Source of the DNA: Elusimicrobium simillimum
GTDB lineage: Bacteria > Elusimicrobiota > Elusimicrobia > Elusimicrobiales > Elusimicrobiaceae
Assembly: GCF_049639735.1 (NCBI RefSeq)
Contig: NZ_JBEVVA010000003.1
Coordinates: forward strand, 248,001 to 312,000
Length of the DNA stretch: 64,000 nucleotides
Direction of reading: 5' to 3'
Shown: piece after piece, positions 17,346 through 25,258 of the stretch
How the letters are laid out: each line of letters begins with the position of its first letter
How positions within the stretch are numbered: position 1 is the stretch's first letter
Translations under genes and position numbers: made by a program
Notes under the pieces: model-generated
Seen by the model: the letters and a program-made list of their open reading frames with translations, nothing else
Told to the model about the DNA's origin: nothing
Database searches by the model: none

Positions 17346-17460
17346 ATTATGCCCGAAACCCAGAAAAACCAAAAATCCACTCAAATCTTCGGGGCCCCTT
17401 TAACGACACTTTGTAACACAAAATCAGAATAATGATATAACGGCACTTGATTTATTTCCA
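17346..17460. repeat. Solo right half of the hairpin family
   Basis: The stretch CACTCAAATCTTCGGGGCCC (from about 17377) followed by AACGACACTTTGT matches the right flank of element C near 31070-31100. No matching left half is adjacent, though AGAAAAACCAAAAATCC could pair with the left arm of element B. It may be a duplicated or decayed copy. No coding potential is seen. Confidence 0.55.
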
Positions 17461-17462
17461 GG

Positions 17463-17658
17463 GGATAGCGTAGCATGCAGATATCAAGCTGTAGAGGAAG
17501 TTTTGACGCGTTGTTTGCTGCGTAGCAGCATGCGGCAAAGCAGGTGAGGGTGCTTATAAAAAGCACTTTATTTTATAACAACACATATTTATATACATTA
17601 CCCTCATCCGGCGTAAACATCGACCTCCGCAGCTTTATACCTGCATGCTACGCTATCC
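17463..17658. repeat. Cruciform repeat with 18-bp perfect arms
   Basis: GGATAGCGTAGCATGCAG (17463-17480) and its exact complement (17641-17658) bound a 160-base interior. Inside, AAGCTG (17486-17491) pairs with CAGCTT (17630-17635), and smaller stems occur (GTGCTT...AAGCAC near 17550; GTGAGGGT with ACCCTCAT). The ends carry GGCACTT and GACACTTATA motifs seen in the other hairpin elements. Non-coding, MITE-like. Confidence 0.75.
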
Positions 17659-17691
17659 ACTAAGAGTGAAAGGACATATAAAGACACTTAT

Positions 17692-17721
17692 ATAAAAAAT
17701 CCCCCGATTGGTTGTCGGGGG
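17692..17721 (-). terminator. Terminator of the ATP-grasp-like gene
   Basis: Stem CCCCCGA / TCGGGGG with a 7-base loop; on the minus strand it is followed by ATTTTTTAT. Confidence 0.85.
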
Positions 17722-17736
17722 CGTTTTATGTGTTTA

Positions 17737-18960
17737 TTATTTCTCTAGAGCTTTTAGTTTTCGCTTTAGCGCCAGTATCAGCAGTTGTACGTTTTTGTGG
17801 CTGGTGCCTATGTAGCATACGCCAAGCTTGCCGTTTTTCACGCCGGCAGTTAACGCTATGCCGCCTTTAAAGCGGACAGAACTGTTGATGTCAAAAATTA
17901 TTTCAAGAATATCTTTTGTGGTAAGTTCCTCATCTACCGGCACGTTGGTATCCAGGTAGAAATTTAGTTTTTCTTTAGGGATATTAAAAACTGTGCTGGC
18001 TATTCTTACAGCTATGCCAAAGCCATTGTAGCGGGAGTTACACTCCAGCGCGCGCAGTTTATATTGCCCGTCTATAATTCTGATGGCCCAGTCAAAGTTG
18101 ACGTGGCCGCGTACGCCTTTTTTGTGGTAATATTCGGCCATTTGTAAGGACTTTTCTTTAATGCGGTCCAAAATTGCTTTGTCCATTTTCTTAAACGGAA
18201 ACGCGCGCCCCTCAGAGCCGGCCCTATGCACAAACTGCCAGTCTATACCAACCCATTGTATGCCGTCATCTTTTAAAATACACAGCGAGCCAAGCGTTTT
18301 GTAAATTTCTTTAAATTTTTCTATATAAAAATCGCCGTCTTTATGATACTGGCGGATTAGCGGCAGCAGGTCAATAATTTTACCTTTAATATTGCCGTAA
18401 CCGCCGGCGGAAAAGGGGCGCCTTAAAAGGTAGGTTTCGTTAAAATCTATAAACGCAAGTACGCGGGATTTATTTTTGCCACCCTGCTTTTCAAACACAG
18501 GCTTCATGGTTTTTACGCCAAATTCTTGGCAGAGTTCTTTAAATAAAAGTTTATTGTTGGCTTCCTGCACGGCGATGGAGTTGTTTAAAAGTTTGTTGCC
18601 TACCTTTTTGCTGAGTTTGGCAAACTCTTCTGTATAAATAAGCGGGATTAAGACAAAATTTTGTTTGCAAAGTTTTTTAATTTGCGCTATTAACTTTTCA
18701 TCCTTCATTATGGCGTTAATTAAAGTTTGGTCTTTAGCTTGTTTTTTAGGCTGGTAAATCCATTTTTTATTGGTAAGTTTTTTTACCGCTTCTACGTAGG
18801 CGGTAAAGTATTCGTCCTTTTGGACAAGCGGGGATATTATGCATATGTCTGCGGGCTTAAGCAGGTTAATATAAGGCAAAGAATGCTTTTTAAGCGCACT
18901 GACGGCCTGTGACTTAAACATAAAATCATCTATATTTAAAATCCATATTTTATCAGCCAT
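17737..18960 (-). CDS. Putative ATP-grasp domain protein
   Basis: 407 aa. The second half looks like an ATP-grasp enzyme: TYLLRRPFSAGGYGNIKG (about 195-212) resembles the flexible ATP-binding loop, and the region near 290-325 ends in LRALECNSRYNGFG, close to the E-x-N-x-R metal-binding motif. The first 120 residues resemble a pre-ATP-grasp domain. Such enzymes ligate carboxylates to amines or thiols; no substrate can be inferred. GAGAGG precedes the start. It is a single-gene unit within repeat-rich DNA. Confidence 0.6.
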   Translation of the reverse strand: MADKIWILNIDDFMFKSQAVSALKKHSLPYINLLKPADICIISPLVQKDEYFTAYVEAVKKLTNKKWIYQPKKQAKDQTLINAIMKDEKLIAQIKKLCKQNFVLIPLIYTEEFAKLSKKVGNKLLNNSIAVQEANNKLLFKELCQEFGVKTMKPVFEKQGGKNKSRVLAFIDFNETYLLRRPFSAGGYGNIKGKIIDLLPLIRQYHKDGDFYIEKFKEIYKTLGSLCILKDDGIQWVGIDWQFVHRAGSEGRAFPFKKMDKAILDRIKEKSLQMAEYYHKKGVRGHVNFDWAIRIIDGQYKLRALECNSRYNGFGIAVRIASTVFNIPKEKLNFYLDTNVPVDEELTTKDILEIIFDINSSVRFKGGIALTAGVKNGKLGVCYIGTSHKNVQLLILALKRKLKALEK

Positions 18961-19032
18961 AGAAGCCTCTCTTACTTGTTTAATAAACCCTAATTTTATT
19001 ATATAAAAATATACGCTTGGTAAGGCTATAAA

Positions 19033-19060
19033 AAAAGCTCTCCCTTACGGGAGAGCTTTT
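19033..19060 (-). terminator. Terminator of the 19073-19672 gene
   Basis: Stem AAAAGCTCTCCC / GGGAGAGCTTTT with a TTAC loop and T run on the minus strand. Confidence 0.9.
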
Positions 19061-19072
19061 TTTGTTTTAAAT

Positions 19073-19672
19073 CTATCTTACACCCTGGCCAAACTTATAG
19101 GGTTCACGTTTTGCGTTTTCTGTTACAAAGTTTTTTGCGAATTTTTTACCATAATATTTAACGGTATCAAATGCTGATTTATCCTGGCCTTTATCATCTT
19201 TATTTGTTGTGGCTAAGGTTTTGCTGGATGATTTGAAACCAAGCAGGTCGGCATAGTAGCTGGCTGTTTCTGTGTTACCTTTATTTACGGCTGAGGTAAA
19301 AACATTGCTGCCTTGGTTGTCTTTCAACATTTTGATTTCTGTGATAGCATTGTTTTTAGCTGTCATTCTATCGTTGAAAGGAGAGGCGGGTGTATCTTTA
19401 GATACAAATCTTACCTGGCCTACTTCTTCGGAAAGTTTGGCCTCTCTTAATGTTTCAAACAATACTTCTGCGGTAGCTTTGTTTTTGGCTACGTGAAAAA
19501 GTGTCTCGCCGGCTGCGTTTTTCTTAAGCACGTTGTATTTATCAACATTACCTTTAAGAGCGTTAGCATTACCGCTGGCGGATAAGGCAAACAAGTCTGC
19601 GTTTGCGTGGGCGGCTACCGCTGTGAAAGCTGCCGCAATTACTGCAACTGCTACTCTGGTTATTTTGTTCAT
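19073..19672 (-). CDS. Secreted ankyrin-like hypothetical protein
   Basis: 199 aa. Residues 1-23 form a signal peptide (IAAAFTAVAAHA-NA). After it, ADLFALSASGNANALKG and NAAGETLFHVAKNKATAEVL have the spacing of degenerate ankyrin repeats, and NQGSNVFTSAVNKGNTETA suggests another. The C-terminus is basic. It is probably a periplasmic or secreted protein-interaction module. AGAGGA precedes the start. The function is unknown; a second ankyrin gene lies at 39865. Confidence 0.7.
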   Translation of the reverse strand: MNKITRVAVAVIAAAFTAVAAHANADLFALSASGNANALKGNVDKYNVLKKNAAGETLFHVAKNKATAEVLFETLREAKLSEEVGQVRFVSKDTPASPFNDRMTAKNNAITEIKMLKDNQGSNVFTSAVNKGNTETASYYADLLGFKSSSKTLATTNKDDKGQDKSAFDTVKYYGKKFAKNFVTENAKREPYKFGQGVR

Positions 19673-19854
19673 TTTTTTGTCCTCTGTTTGTTTAAGTATA
19701 TATATTGGTTGTTGCTACACTTAAATTATCTAAAATAAAATCCTCGTCGTAAACAAAAAAAAGGGCCCAAAAAAAAGACCTACGTTTTACAGTCATTTTG
19801 GGTTAGTTAAAAAAGCATATAAAAATGCGGTTTAAAAATTTTTTACAAAATAAA

Positions 19855-19880
19855 AAAGCCTTCGCATACGCGAAAGCTTT
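19855..19880 (-). terminator. Terminator of tRNA-Val
   Basis: Stem AAAGCCTTCGC / GCGAAAGCTTT (one bulged C) with an ATAC loop, T run on the minus strand, 10 bases past the tRNA. Confidence 0.8.
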
Positions 19881-19890
19881 TGTATTAAAA

Positions 19891-19966
19891 TGGTGGGCCG
19901 GATAGGACTCGAACCTACGACCCCCTCCGTGTAAAGGAGGTGCTCTACCAGCTAAGCTACCGGCCC
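19891..19966 (-). tRNA. tRNA-Val (UAC)
   Basis: On the minus strand the acceptor GGGCCGG pairs with CCGGCCC. The anticodon loop TTTACAC gives UAC, the T arm is GTAGGTTCGAGTCCTAT, and CCA is encoded. Size 76 nt with a normal cloverleaf. Confidence 0.96.
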
Positions 19967-20014
19967 ATTTCTATATTTATTTTATCAAATTTTAGCGCCC
20001 AGGTGTAAATTATA

Positions 20015-20020
20015 TATAAT
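20015..20020 (+). promoter_or_regulatory. msrC -10 box, leaderless start
   Basis: TATAAT followed by TCTATT and then ATG at 20027, with no Shine-Dalgarno. The context closely matches the start at 11777. Confidence 0.6.
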
Positions 20021-20026
20021 TCTATT

Positions 20027-20476
20027 ATGAATAACTTAATTTTACAGGCGCAAAGCCTGCTGGCAAACGAAACTGACGCGGTGGCTAATATGGCTAATTT
20101 ATCGGCGCTTATTTTTAATAGTCTTGATAATATTAACTGGGCGGGTTTTTATATATTAAAAGACGGCGTTTTGGTACTCGGCCCTTTTCAGGGTAAAACC
20201 GCCTGCGTACGTATAAATATAGGCCGCGGCGTATGCGGCGAGGCCGCCCAAAAAAAGCAAACAATTATAGTCCCCGACGTTCACGCCCACCCGGACCACA
20301 TCGCCTGCGACGCGGCGTCTGAAAGCGAAATAGTGGTGCCCGTTATAAAAGACGGCGTTTTATACGGTGTGCTGGATATTGATTCTCCAATAAAAAACAG
20401 GTTCTCAGAGAATGAAAAAGAACTCTTTGAAAACCTGGTTCAAATATTTACGGCTAACAGTAATCTTACCCGTTAA
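20027..20476 (+). CDS. msrC: Free methionine-(R)-sulfoxide reductase (GAF domain)
   Basis: Reduces free L-methionine-(R)-sulfoxide, an antioxidant function. The single GAF domain has the fRMsr cysteines Cys60, Cys70 and Cys94; their spacing (10 and 24) equals that of the E. coli enzyme. The motif KTACVRINIGRGVCGEA is diagnostic. Length of 149 aa is normal. The last 11 bases overlap the converging flavoprotein gene. Confidence 0.93.
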   Translation: MNNLILQAQSLLANETDAVANMANLSALIFNSLDNINWAGFYILKDGVLVLGPFQGKTACVRINIGRGVCGEAAQKKQTIIVPDVHAHPDHIACDAASESEIVVPVIKDGVLYGVLDIDSPIKNRFSENEKELFENLVQIFTANSNLTR

Positions 20477-21041
20477 TTTTTTGCAGTAACCACAGCATAT
20501 TATTGCCAAGGTTTGTCATGGTTTGTACGCCTTCTTCGTCGTTGGCGGCGTCGCCTTTTTGCAGGCCGAAAGCCACGTTCCAGTAGGTGGAGCCTACGGC
20601 AATCATTTCACTTATCATAAACAGTTTGTCTATACTGTTAAGCACTTCTATACCGCCCGCGCGGCGCATTACCGCTACGCTTGCGGCGGGTTTTCTTCTA
20701 AGCAGGCCGCCGTTGGCGCGCGATACGTAACCTAAGCGGTCAATAAACGCTTTTGTCTCGGGCGTTAACGCGGCAAAGTATGTCGGGCTGCCGATTATAA
20801 TACCGTCCGCCGCCCATGTTTTTTCCAGTAAATCATTAAAAATATCGTCTTTGATAATGCACTTTCTGTCTTTATTTTTATAACACATGCCGCACGCGGT
20901 GCATGGTTTTATACCTGTGCCGCCTATTTGTACTACCTCAGTTTCCACTCCCGCTGCCGCCAAGGGTTTTAGCGCGGTTTCTATCATTAAGTTTGTGTTC
21001 CCGCCCTTTCTTGGGCTACCGTTAAATGCTATTACTTTCAT
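20466..21041 (-). CDS. Flavodoxin-fold NAD(P)H-dependent reductase
   Basis: 191 aa. It begins MKVIAFNGSPRKGGNTN, the FMN phosphate-binding loop of the NADPH-dependent FMN reductase / iron-sulfur flavoprotein family. CTACGMCYKNKDRKC (about 48-62) is the cysteine cluster seen in many anaerobe members, and IIGSPTYFAALTPETKAFIDR is the second FMN motif. It probably uses FMN and possibly binds an Fe-S cluster; the partner is unknown. A GGAGG-type ribosome site precedes it. A related gene is at 61932. Confidence 0.85.
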   Translation of the reverse strand: MKVIAFNGSPRKGGNTNLMIETALKPLAAAGVETEVVQIGGTGIKPCTACGMCYKNKDRKCIIKDDIFNDLLEKTWAADGIIIGSPTYFAALTPETKAFIDRLGYVSRANGGLLRRKPAASVAVMRRAGGIEVLNSIDKLFMISEMIAVGSTYWNVAFGLQKGDAANDEEGVQTMTNLGNNMLWLLQKING

Positions 21042-21104
21042 AGTACCCCTCCTCTAATATGAATAAATTATACCTCTTTTAAATAGAGGAGAGTATACAG
21101 TTAG

Positions 21105-21147
21105 AAAAAGCTAAGCGAACGAAACATTGGCAGACGCGAAGCGAGTC
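21105..21147. repeat. Hairpin-family flank, reverse orientation
   Basis: AAGCTAAGCGAACGAAAC and GACGCGAAGCGAG resemble the reverse complement of the left ends of elements A and B (CGCTTCGCGTC, GTTCGCTTG). The same flank recurs at 21373-21420 before the third repeat copy. Confidence 0.55.
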
Positions 21148-21520
21148 AAAAAAGGCCGCGCAACCGCACGGCCGTATTAATAGGGGGATTTTGAAAGTCG
21201 TTATTTTGGCAAAGCCAAAATATTCAAAATCTTTTTTACGAAGTAAAAAAGGCCGCGCAACCGCACGGCCGTATTAATAAGTGGATTTTGAAAGTTGTTG
21301 TTTTGGCAAAGCCAAAATATTCAAAATCTTTTTATTTTAGGCATACAAATGGAGTAAATCAATTTTAATTTTAAGCTAAGCGAACGCAGAGAGTGAAACT
21401 TTGGGAGACGCGACGCTAGCCAAAAAAGGCCGGGCAACTGCACGGCCGTATTAATAAGGGGATTTTGAAAGTCGTTATTTTGGCAAAGCCAAAATATTCA
21501 AAATCTTTTTTACGAAGTAA
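21148..21520. repeat. Three copies of an about 97-bp double-hairpin repeat
   Basis: Copies at 21148-21245, 21245-21330 and 21422-21520; the first two are in tandem. Each holds GGCCG...CGGCC (short hairpin) and then GATTTTGAA, ATTTTGGC-AAA-GCCAAAAT, TTCAAAATC, a nested hairpin with a 7-base bulge on one side only. Copies 1 and 3 differ at few positions; copy 2 lacks the end TACGAAGT. The 531-base gap 21042-21572 contains only these repeats and a terminator. Confidence 0.88.
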
Positions 21521-21551
21521 AAAAAACCTGCCCGGGGGTAGCGGGCAGGTT
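21519..21551 (-). terminator. Terminator of the 21573-22592 gene
   Basis: Stem AACCTGCCCG / CGGGCAGGTT; the minus strand continues with a T run. Confidence 0.9.
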
Positions 21552-21572
21552 GTACTGATAGGAGGGTATGAC

Positions 21573-22592
21573 TTATATTTGGTTTCTTACAGCTTGCGCT
21601 TTTGTTTCAACTTCGGCGAGTCTGCCGGAATTGATATTTTTGTAAAGCGGGCTGTTGTGTAAATCTTGCGCGTCCACCGATGCTAAACTAACTCCTGTCA
21701 CGGGTATTAATTTGTAGGAAACTTTACCGGTTTTGGAAATATCCTGGTGGATAATAACCTGCTGGAATTTGCTGTTAACAAATTTAACGCCGCGTTTGGT
21801 AAGCTCCTGCATTTTATATGCGGCGGCTAAAGGAATCACCGTGGCTTCGTCATCTGTAAATTTGTTACGGTTGTGCTGGATGAAAACTAGAACCGGTTTG
21901 CCTGTGTGCGGGCTTTTTATATACATCGCGCCGCCTTTGTCTATGCCTGAGAATCCGTCGACATAGCAGTAGTCATTATTGCCGTCCACATAGCAGGTTT
22001 TACCGCTGTTGGCGCCTTTAGCCTGGGTGTGTACTTTTTTGCGGGAATCATCAGCTTTAGGAAAAAAGTTTTTAAGATCTTGTGAAACAACCGCGTTGCC
22101 GTTAGCGTCATAAGCTTCTTCAAAAAGCATGATTTTGGGAATAAACGCTAAGTTTAAATTGCTTTTGAATTCTTGCGATAAACCCCATGGGGAAATATCT
22201 AATAAGGCTAAATCGTCCTTAGGTGCTGTGCTTTTAGACAAATCATATTTGCCATACCACTGGTTGCTGTTTCTGTTAATAGCAAATGTAGCGGTTGATT
22301 TAACACCGTTATTCTTTAACTGTACTTTGTGTACATAGTCATGTGTATCGGTAAAAAAACCTGTTACTTTGGTTGTGCCGCCGGGAAGATCGGACTTTTT
22401 AGTAAGCACCCACCCCGGTGCGACCAAAACGCCGTCTAATGCCGCGTTTTTACCTGAAACTTCGCCAAAACTGCCGCCGGTAACGTCAATGCGTAAATGC
22501 GCGCTTTTAATAAGAGAGTCAAAGGTCTGCGCTGAAGCAGCCGTGGCCCCGAGTACTGTTGCAAGAAGTGCTGTTAAGATTGCTTTTTTCAT
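21573..22592 (-). CDS. Secreted protein resembling a degenerate trypsin-like protease
   Basis: 339 aa with a signal peptide (1-21, ending ASA). APGWVLTKKSDL looks like the GWVLTAAHC strand of S1 proteases but lacks the catalytic His. KDDLALLDISPWG looks like the NDIALLKL block and keeps an Asp. CYVDGFSGIDKGGAMY takes the place of GDSGGP without an obvious nucleophile Ser. Two further cysteines could pair in the periplasm. If this reading is right it is a non-catalytic chymotrypsin fold. AGGAGGG precedes the start; the resemblance is by eye. Confidence 0.6.
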   Translation of the reverse strand: MKKAILTALLATVLGATAASAQTFDSLIKSAHLRIDVTGGSFGEVSGKNAALDGVLVAPGWVLTKKSDLPGGTTKVTGFFTDTHDYVHKVQLKNNGVKSTATFAINRNSNQWYGKYDLSKSTAPKDDLALLDISPWGLSQEFKSNLNLAFIPKIMLFEEAYDANGNAVVSQDLKNFFPKADDSRKKVHTQAKGANSGKTCYVDGNNDYCYVDGFSGIDKGGAMYIKSPHTGKPVLVFIQHNRNKFTDDEATVIPLAAAYKMQELTKRGVKFVNSKFQQVIIHQDISKTGKVSYKLIPVTGVSLASVDAQDLHNSPLYKNINSGRLAEVETKAQAVRNQI

Positions 22593-22643
22593 AATCCCTC
22601 CTAAGGATATTTATAGTATAGATACCTATTATGTTTGCAACCA

Positions 22644-22706
22644 GGGCCATAAGGCCTAGCGGGGCGGGTGACTTAGGCCCATAAATAAAGGGGCCATAGG
22701 GCCTAG
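22644..22706 (-). promoter_or_regulatory. Repeated GGCC palindromes upstream of the 22592 gene
   Basis: GGGCCATAAGGCCTAG (22644-22659) and GGGCCATAGGGCCTAG (22691-22706) are 47 bases apart, with a partial inverted copy TTAGGCCCATAA between them. They lie just upstream of a plausible minus-strand promoter (TTGCAA at about 22635, TATACT at about 22620). They could be activator or repressor sites. Confidence 0.45.
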
Positions 22707-22746
22707 ACGAGGATAGTGTGATTTGATTAGTCTTTTTTTGCTAAGT

Positions 22747-22781
22747 AAAAAACCGCCGTCCGGGGTACGGGGCGGCGGTTT
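22747..22781 (-). terminator. Terminator after dnaK
   Basis: Stem AAACCGCCG / CGGCGGTTT with GC-rich interior; T run on the minus strand. Confidence 0.88.
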
Positions 22782-22798
22782 ACAGGACTTATATTTTT

Positions 22799-24661
22799 TT
22801 ATTTGTCTACGACTTCGGCTTCTACTACGTCTTCTTTATTGCCGCCGTCAGCGGGGCCTGCCTGCTGCGCGCCTGCTTGTTGTGCGGCCTCTGCGCCCTG
22901 GGCGTTAGCCCCGGCGTTTTTGTACATGGCCTCACCCAGTTTTTGGGCGGCTTGCATAGCGTCGTCCGTAGTTTTTTTAATTCTTTCAACGTCGTCGCCT
23001 TTTACTGCGTCTTTAAGGTCGTTTAAAGCGCGGTCAATGGCAAGGCGGTCGTCTTGTGACACTTTGTCGCCGTGTTCTTTAAGATCTTTTTCAAGTTTAA
23101 AGAGTACAGCGTCGGCGTTGTTTTTAGCGTCAACTCTTTCTTTGGTTTTTTTGTCTTCGTCAGCAAACTTCTCGGCTTCTTTAACAAACTTCTGAACTTC
23201 GTCGTCAGAAAGCTTGGTTTTGGAAGTTATTGTAATATGCTGTACTTTGTTTGTGCCCAAGTCTTTAGCCGATACGTTTAAAATACCATTAGCGTCAATG
23301 TCAAAGGTTACCTCAATTTGCGGTACACCTCTGGGGGCGGACGGTATACCGTCAAGGTCAAACTTACCTAAAGGCACGTTGTCTTTAGCCATAGGGCGTT
23401 CGCCCTGTAATACGTTAATGGTAACCGCGGGCTGGTTGTCTGCCGCTGTGCTGAAAACCTGTGTTTTTCTGACAGGTATTGTTGTGTTTCTTTCAATAAG
23501 CCTGGTGGTTACGCCGCCCAATGTTTCAAGACCTAAAGACAGCGGGGTAACGTCTAAAAGAAGCACGTCTTTAACGTCGCCCGTTAAAATACCGGCCTGT
23601 ACCGCGGCGCCCATGGCAACGCATTCCATAGGGTCAATACCGCGTTCAATTTTTTTGCCTACATGGTCTTCTACGTATTTTTGCACAATGGGCATTCTTG
23701 TAGGGCCGCCTACTAAAATTACTTTGTCAATCCCATCCGCTTTTAATTGGGCGTCACTCATGGCCTGGTCTATTGATGCGCCGCAGCGTTTAACAATAGA
23801 GTCAACCAGTGACTCAAGTTTAGCTCTGGAAAGTTTAAGTTCCAAGTGTTTCGGGCCGTCCGCGCCCGCTGTGATAAATGGCAGGTTAATGTCGGTTTCC
23901 ATTGTGGTGGAAAGTTCTATTTTAGCCTTTTCAGCCGCGTCTTTTAAGCGCTGTTGGGCCTGTTTATCGGCCGATAAATCAATACCCGTTGATTTTTTGA
24001 ACTCATCGGTCATCCAGGCTATGATGGCGTTGTCCATGTCCGTGCCGCCCAGCTTTGTGTCGCCGGAGGTGGACATAACGTCAAACGTGCCTTCTTTACC
24101 CATTTCCATAATGGTAACGTCCAGCGTACCGCCGCCAAGGTCGAATACCATGATTTTTTGTTCTTTACCCGCTTTATCAATACCGTATGCAAGCGCAGCT
24201 GCCGTAGGTTCGTTAACAAGCCTTACTACTTCAAGGCCGGCTATTCTGCCGGCGTCTTTGGTGGCCTGGCGCTGGTTGTCATTAAAATAGGCGGGAACGG
24301 TGATGACGGCCTTTTCAACTGTGTCGCCCAAAAATGCTTCAGCGTCTTTTTTAACTTTCTGCAATACGAAAGCGGAAAGCTGCTGGGGCGTAAAATCCTG
24401 CCCGCGGAGGTTGAATTTATAATCTTCACCCATTCTGCGTTTAAACGCTGTTACCGTACCCTCTGGGTTGGCGATGGCCTGGCGTCTTGCCGGCTCGCCC
24501 ACAAGTCTTTGTCCGTCTTTTGTAAATGCTACGTATGAGGGGAATGCTTTGCCCCCTATGGAACTGCCCTCGGCTGACGGTATGATGGTGGCTCTACCCC
24601 CTTCCATCGCCGCCGCGGCCGTGTTTGAAGTTCCTAAGTCTATACCAATAATTTTAGCCAT
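22799..24661 (-). CDS. dnaK: Molecular chaperone DnaK (Hsp70)
   Basis: 620 aa Hsp70. The N-terminal ATPase starts GIDLGTSNTAAA and contains AVITVPAYFND, VFDLGGGTLDV and ILVGGPTRMP. The substrate-binding domain has VTPLSLGLETLGG and FDIDANGILNVSAKD. The lid ends in a Gln/Ala/Gly-rich tail with the usual acidic VVEAEVVDK end. It lies 45 bases after grpE in the hrcA-grpE-dnaK operon; dnaJ is not in the window. Confidence 0.98.
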   Translation of the reverse strand: MAKIIGIDLGTSNTAAAAMEGGRATIIPSAEGSSIGGKAFPSYVAFTKDGQRLVGEPARRQAIANPEGTVTAFKRRMGEDYKFNLRGQDFTPQQLSAFVLQKVKKDAEAFLGDTVEKAVITVPAYFNDNQRQATKDAGRIAGLEVVRLVNEPTAAALAYGIDKAGKEQKIMVFDLGGGTLDVTIMEMGKEGTFDVMSTSGDTKLGGTDMDNAIIAWMTDEFKKSTGIDLSADKQAQQRLKDAAEKAKIELSTTMETDINLPFITAGADGPKHLELKLSRAKLESLVDSIVKRCGASIDQAMSDAQLKADGIDKVILVGGPTRMPIVQKYVEDHVGKKIERGIDPMECVAMGAAVQAGILTGDVKDVLLLDVTPLSLGLETLGGVTTRLIERNTTIPVRKTQVFSTAADNQPAVTINVLQGERPMAKDNVPLGKFDLDGIPSAPRGVPQIEVTFDIDANGILNVSAKDLGTNKVQHITITSKTKLSDDEVQKFVKEAEKFADEDKKTKERVDAKNNADAVLFKLEKDLKEHGDKVSQDDRLAIDRALNDLKDAVKGDDVERIKKTTDDAMQAAQKLGEAMYKNAGANAQGAEAAQQAGAQQAGPADGGNKEDVVEAEVVDK

Positions 24662-24706
24662 ACTAATTTCTCCTTCTGTCTATTGTTTCGTTTAAATTTT
24701 AACTGC

Positions 24707-25258
24707 TTAATTTTCGTCGGTTACTTCTGGTGCTTCCTCTTGGGGGGCGTCTTTGGGTTCAAATTTTCCTACGCAAACCTTAGCGTGTCTCAGCACCCTG
24801 TCGCCCACTTTAAAACCTTTTTGTACTTCTTCTGTTACTACCCCGTCTTTATCTTCTGTTTCACAGGGCAGAGTTGTCAGTACCTCATGCTCCGTGTGAT
24901 TATAAGGTTTGCCCATGGTATCCATAGGTTTTACCCCGTTAACCTCAAAGGTGCGCTTCATTTCTTTAAACACCATATCAAGGCCTTTTTTCATATTTTC
25001 AGCTGTGGCGCCTTTTTTGTTGGCTTCCTCTTCCGCCTTAAACATAGCGTCGTATATGGGGAGGAAGCTTGCTATCGCGCTCTGGGCGCCAAAGGCTATA
25101 AGTTCCGGTTTTTCTTTTTCGGTTCTTTTGCGGTAGTTTTCAAACTCCGCCTTTAGCCTTACAAGCTGCTCGTAGTAGTCCGGCTGCTGCGGTTCCTGAG
25201 TTTGTGTTTCTGCCATTTCTTCAACCTGTTCTACTTCTTCTTCCTTATGTTTCTTCAT
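24707..25258 (-). CDS. grpE: Nucleotide exchange factor GrpE
   Basis: 183 aa DnaK exchange factor. A charged Glu/Gln N-terminus is followed by the long coiled coil RLKAEFENYRKRTEKEK and the beta domain with MVFKEMKRTFEVNGV and GFKVGDRVLRHAKVCVG. The start overlaps the end of hrcA by 14 bases. Confidence 0.96.
   Translation of the reverse strand: MKKHKEEEVEQVEEMAETQTQEPQQPDYYEQLVRLKAEFENYRKRTEKEKPELIAFGAQSAIASFLPIYDAMFKAEEEANKKGATAENMKKGLDMVFKEMKRTFEVNGVKPMDTMGKPYNHTEHEVLTTLPCETEDKDGVVTEEVQKGFKVGDRVLRHAKVCVGKFEPKDAPQEEAPEVTDEN

Noticed and set aside
21148..21520. CRISPR array
   Set aside because: Only three copies, each about 90 bases and internally structured; unequal spacing, no unique spacers and no cas genes.
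23214..24290. Plus-strand open frame of over 350 codons across dnaK
   Set aside because: Antisense shadow of a highly conserved gene; the protein has no recognisable domain and dnaK itself is certain.
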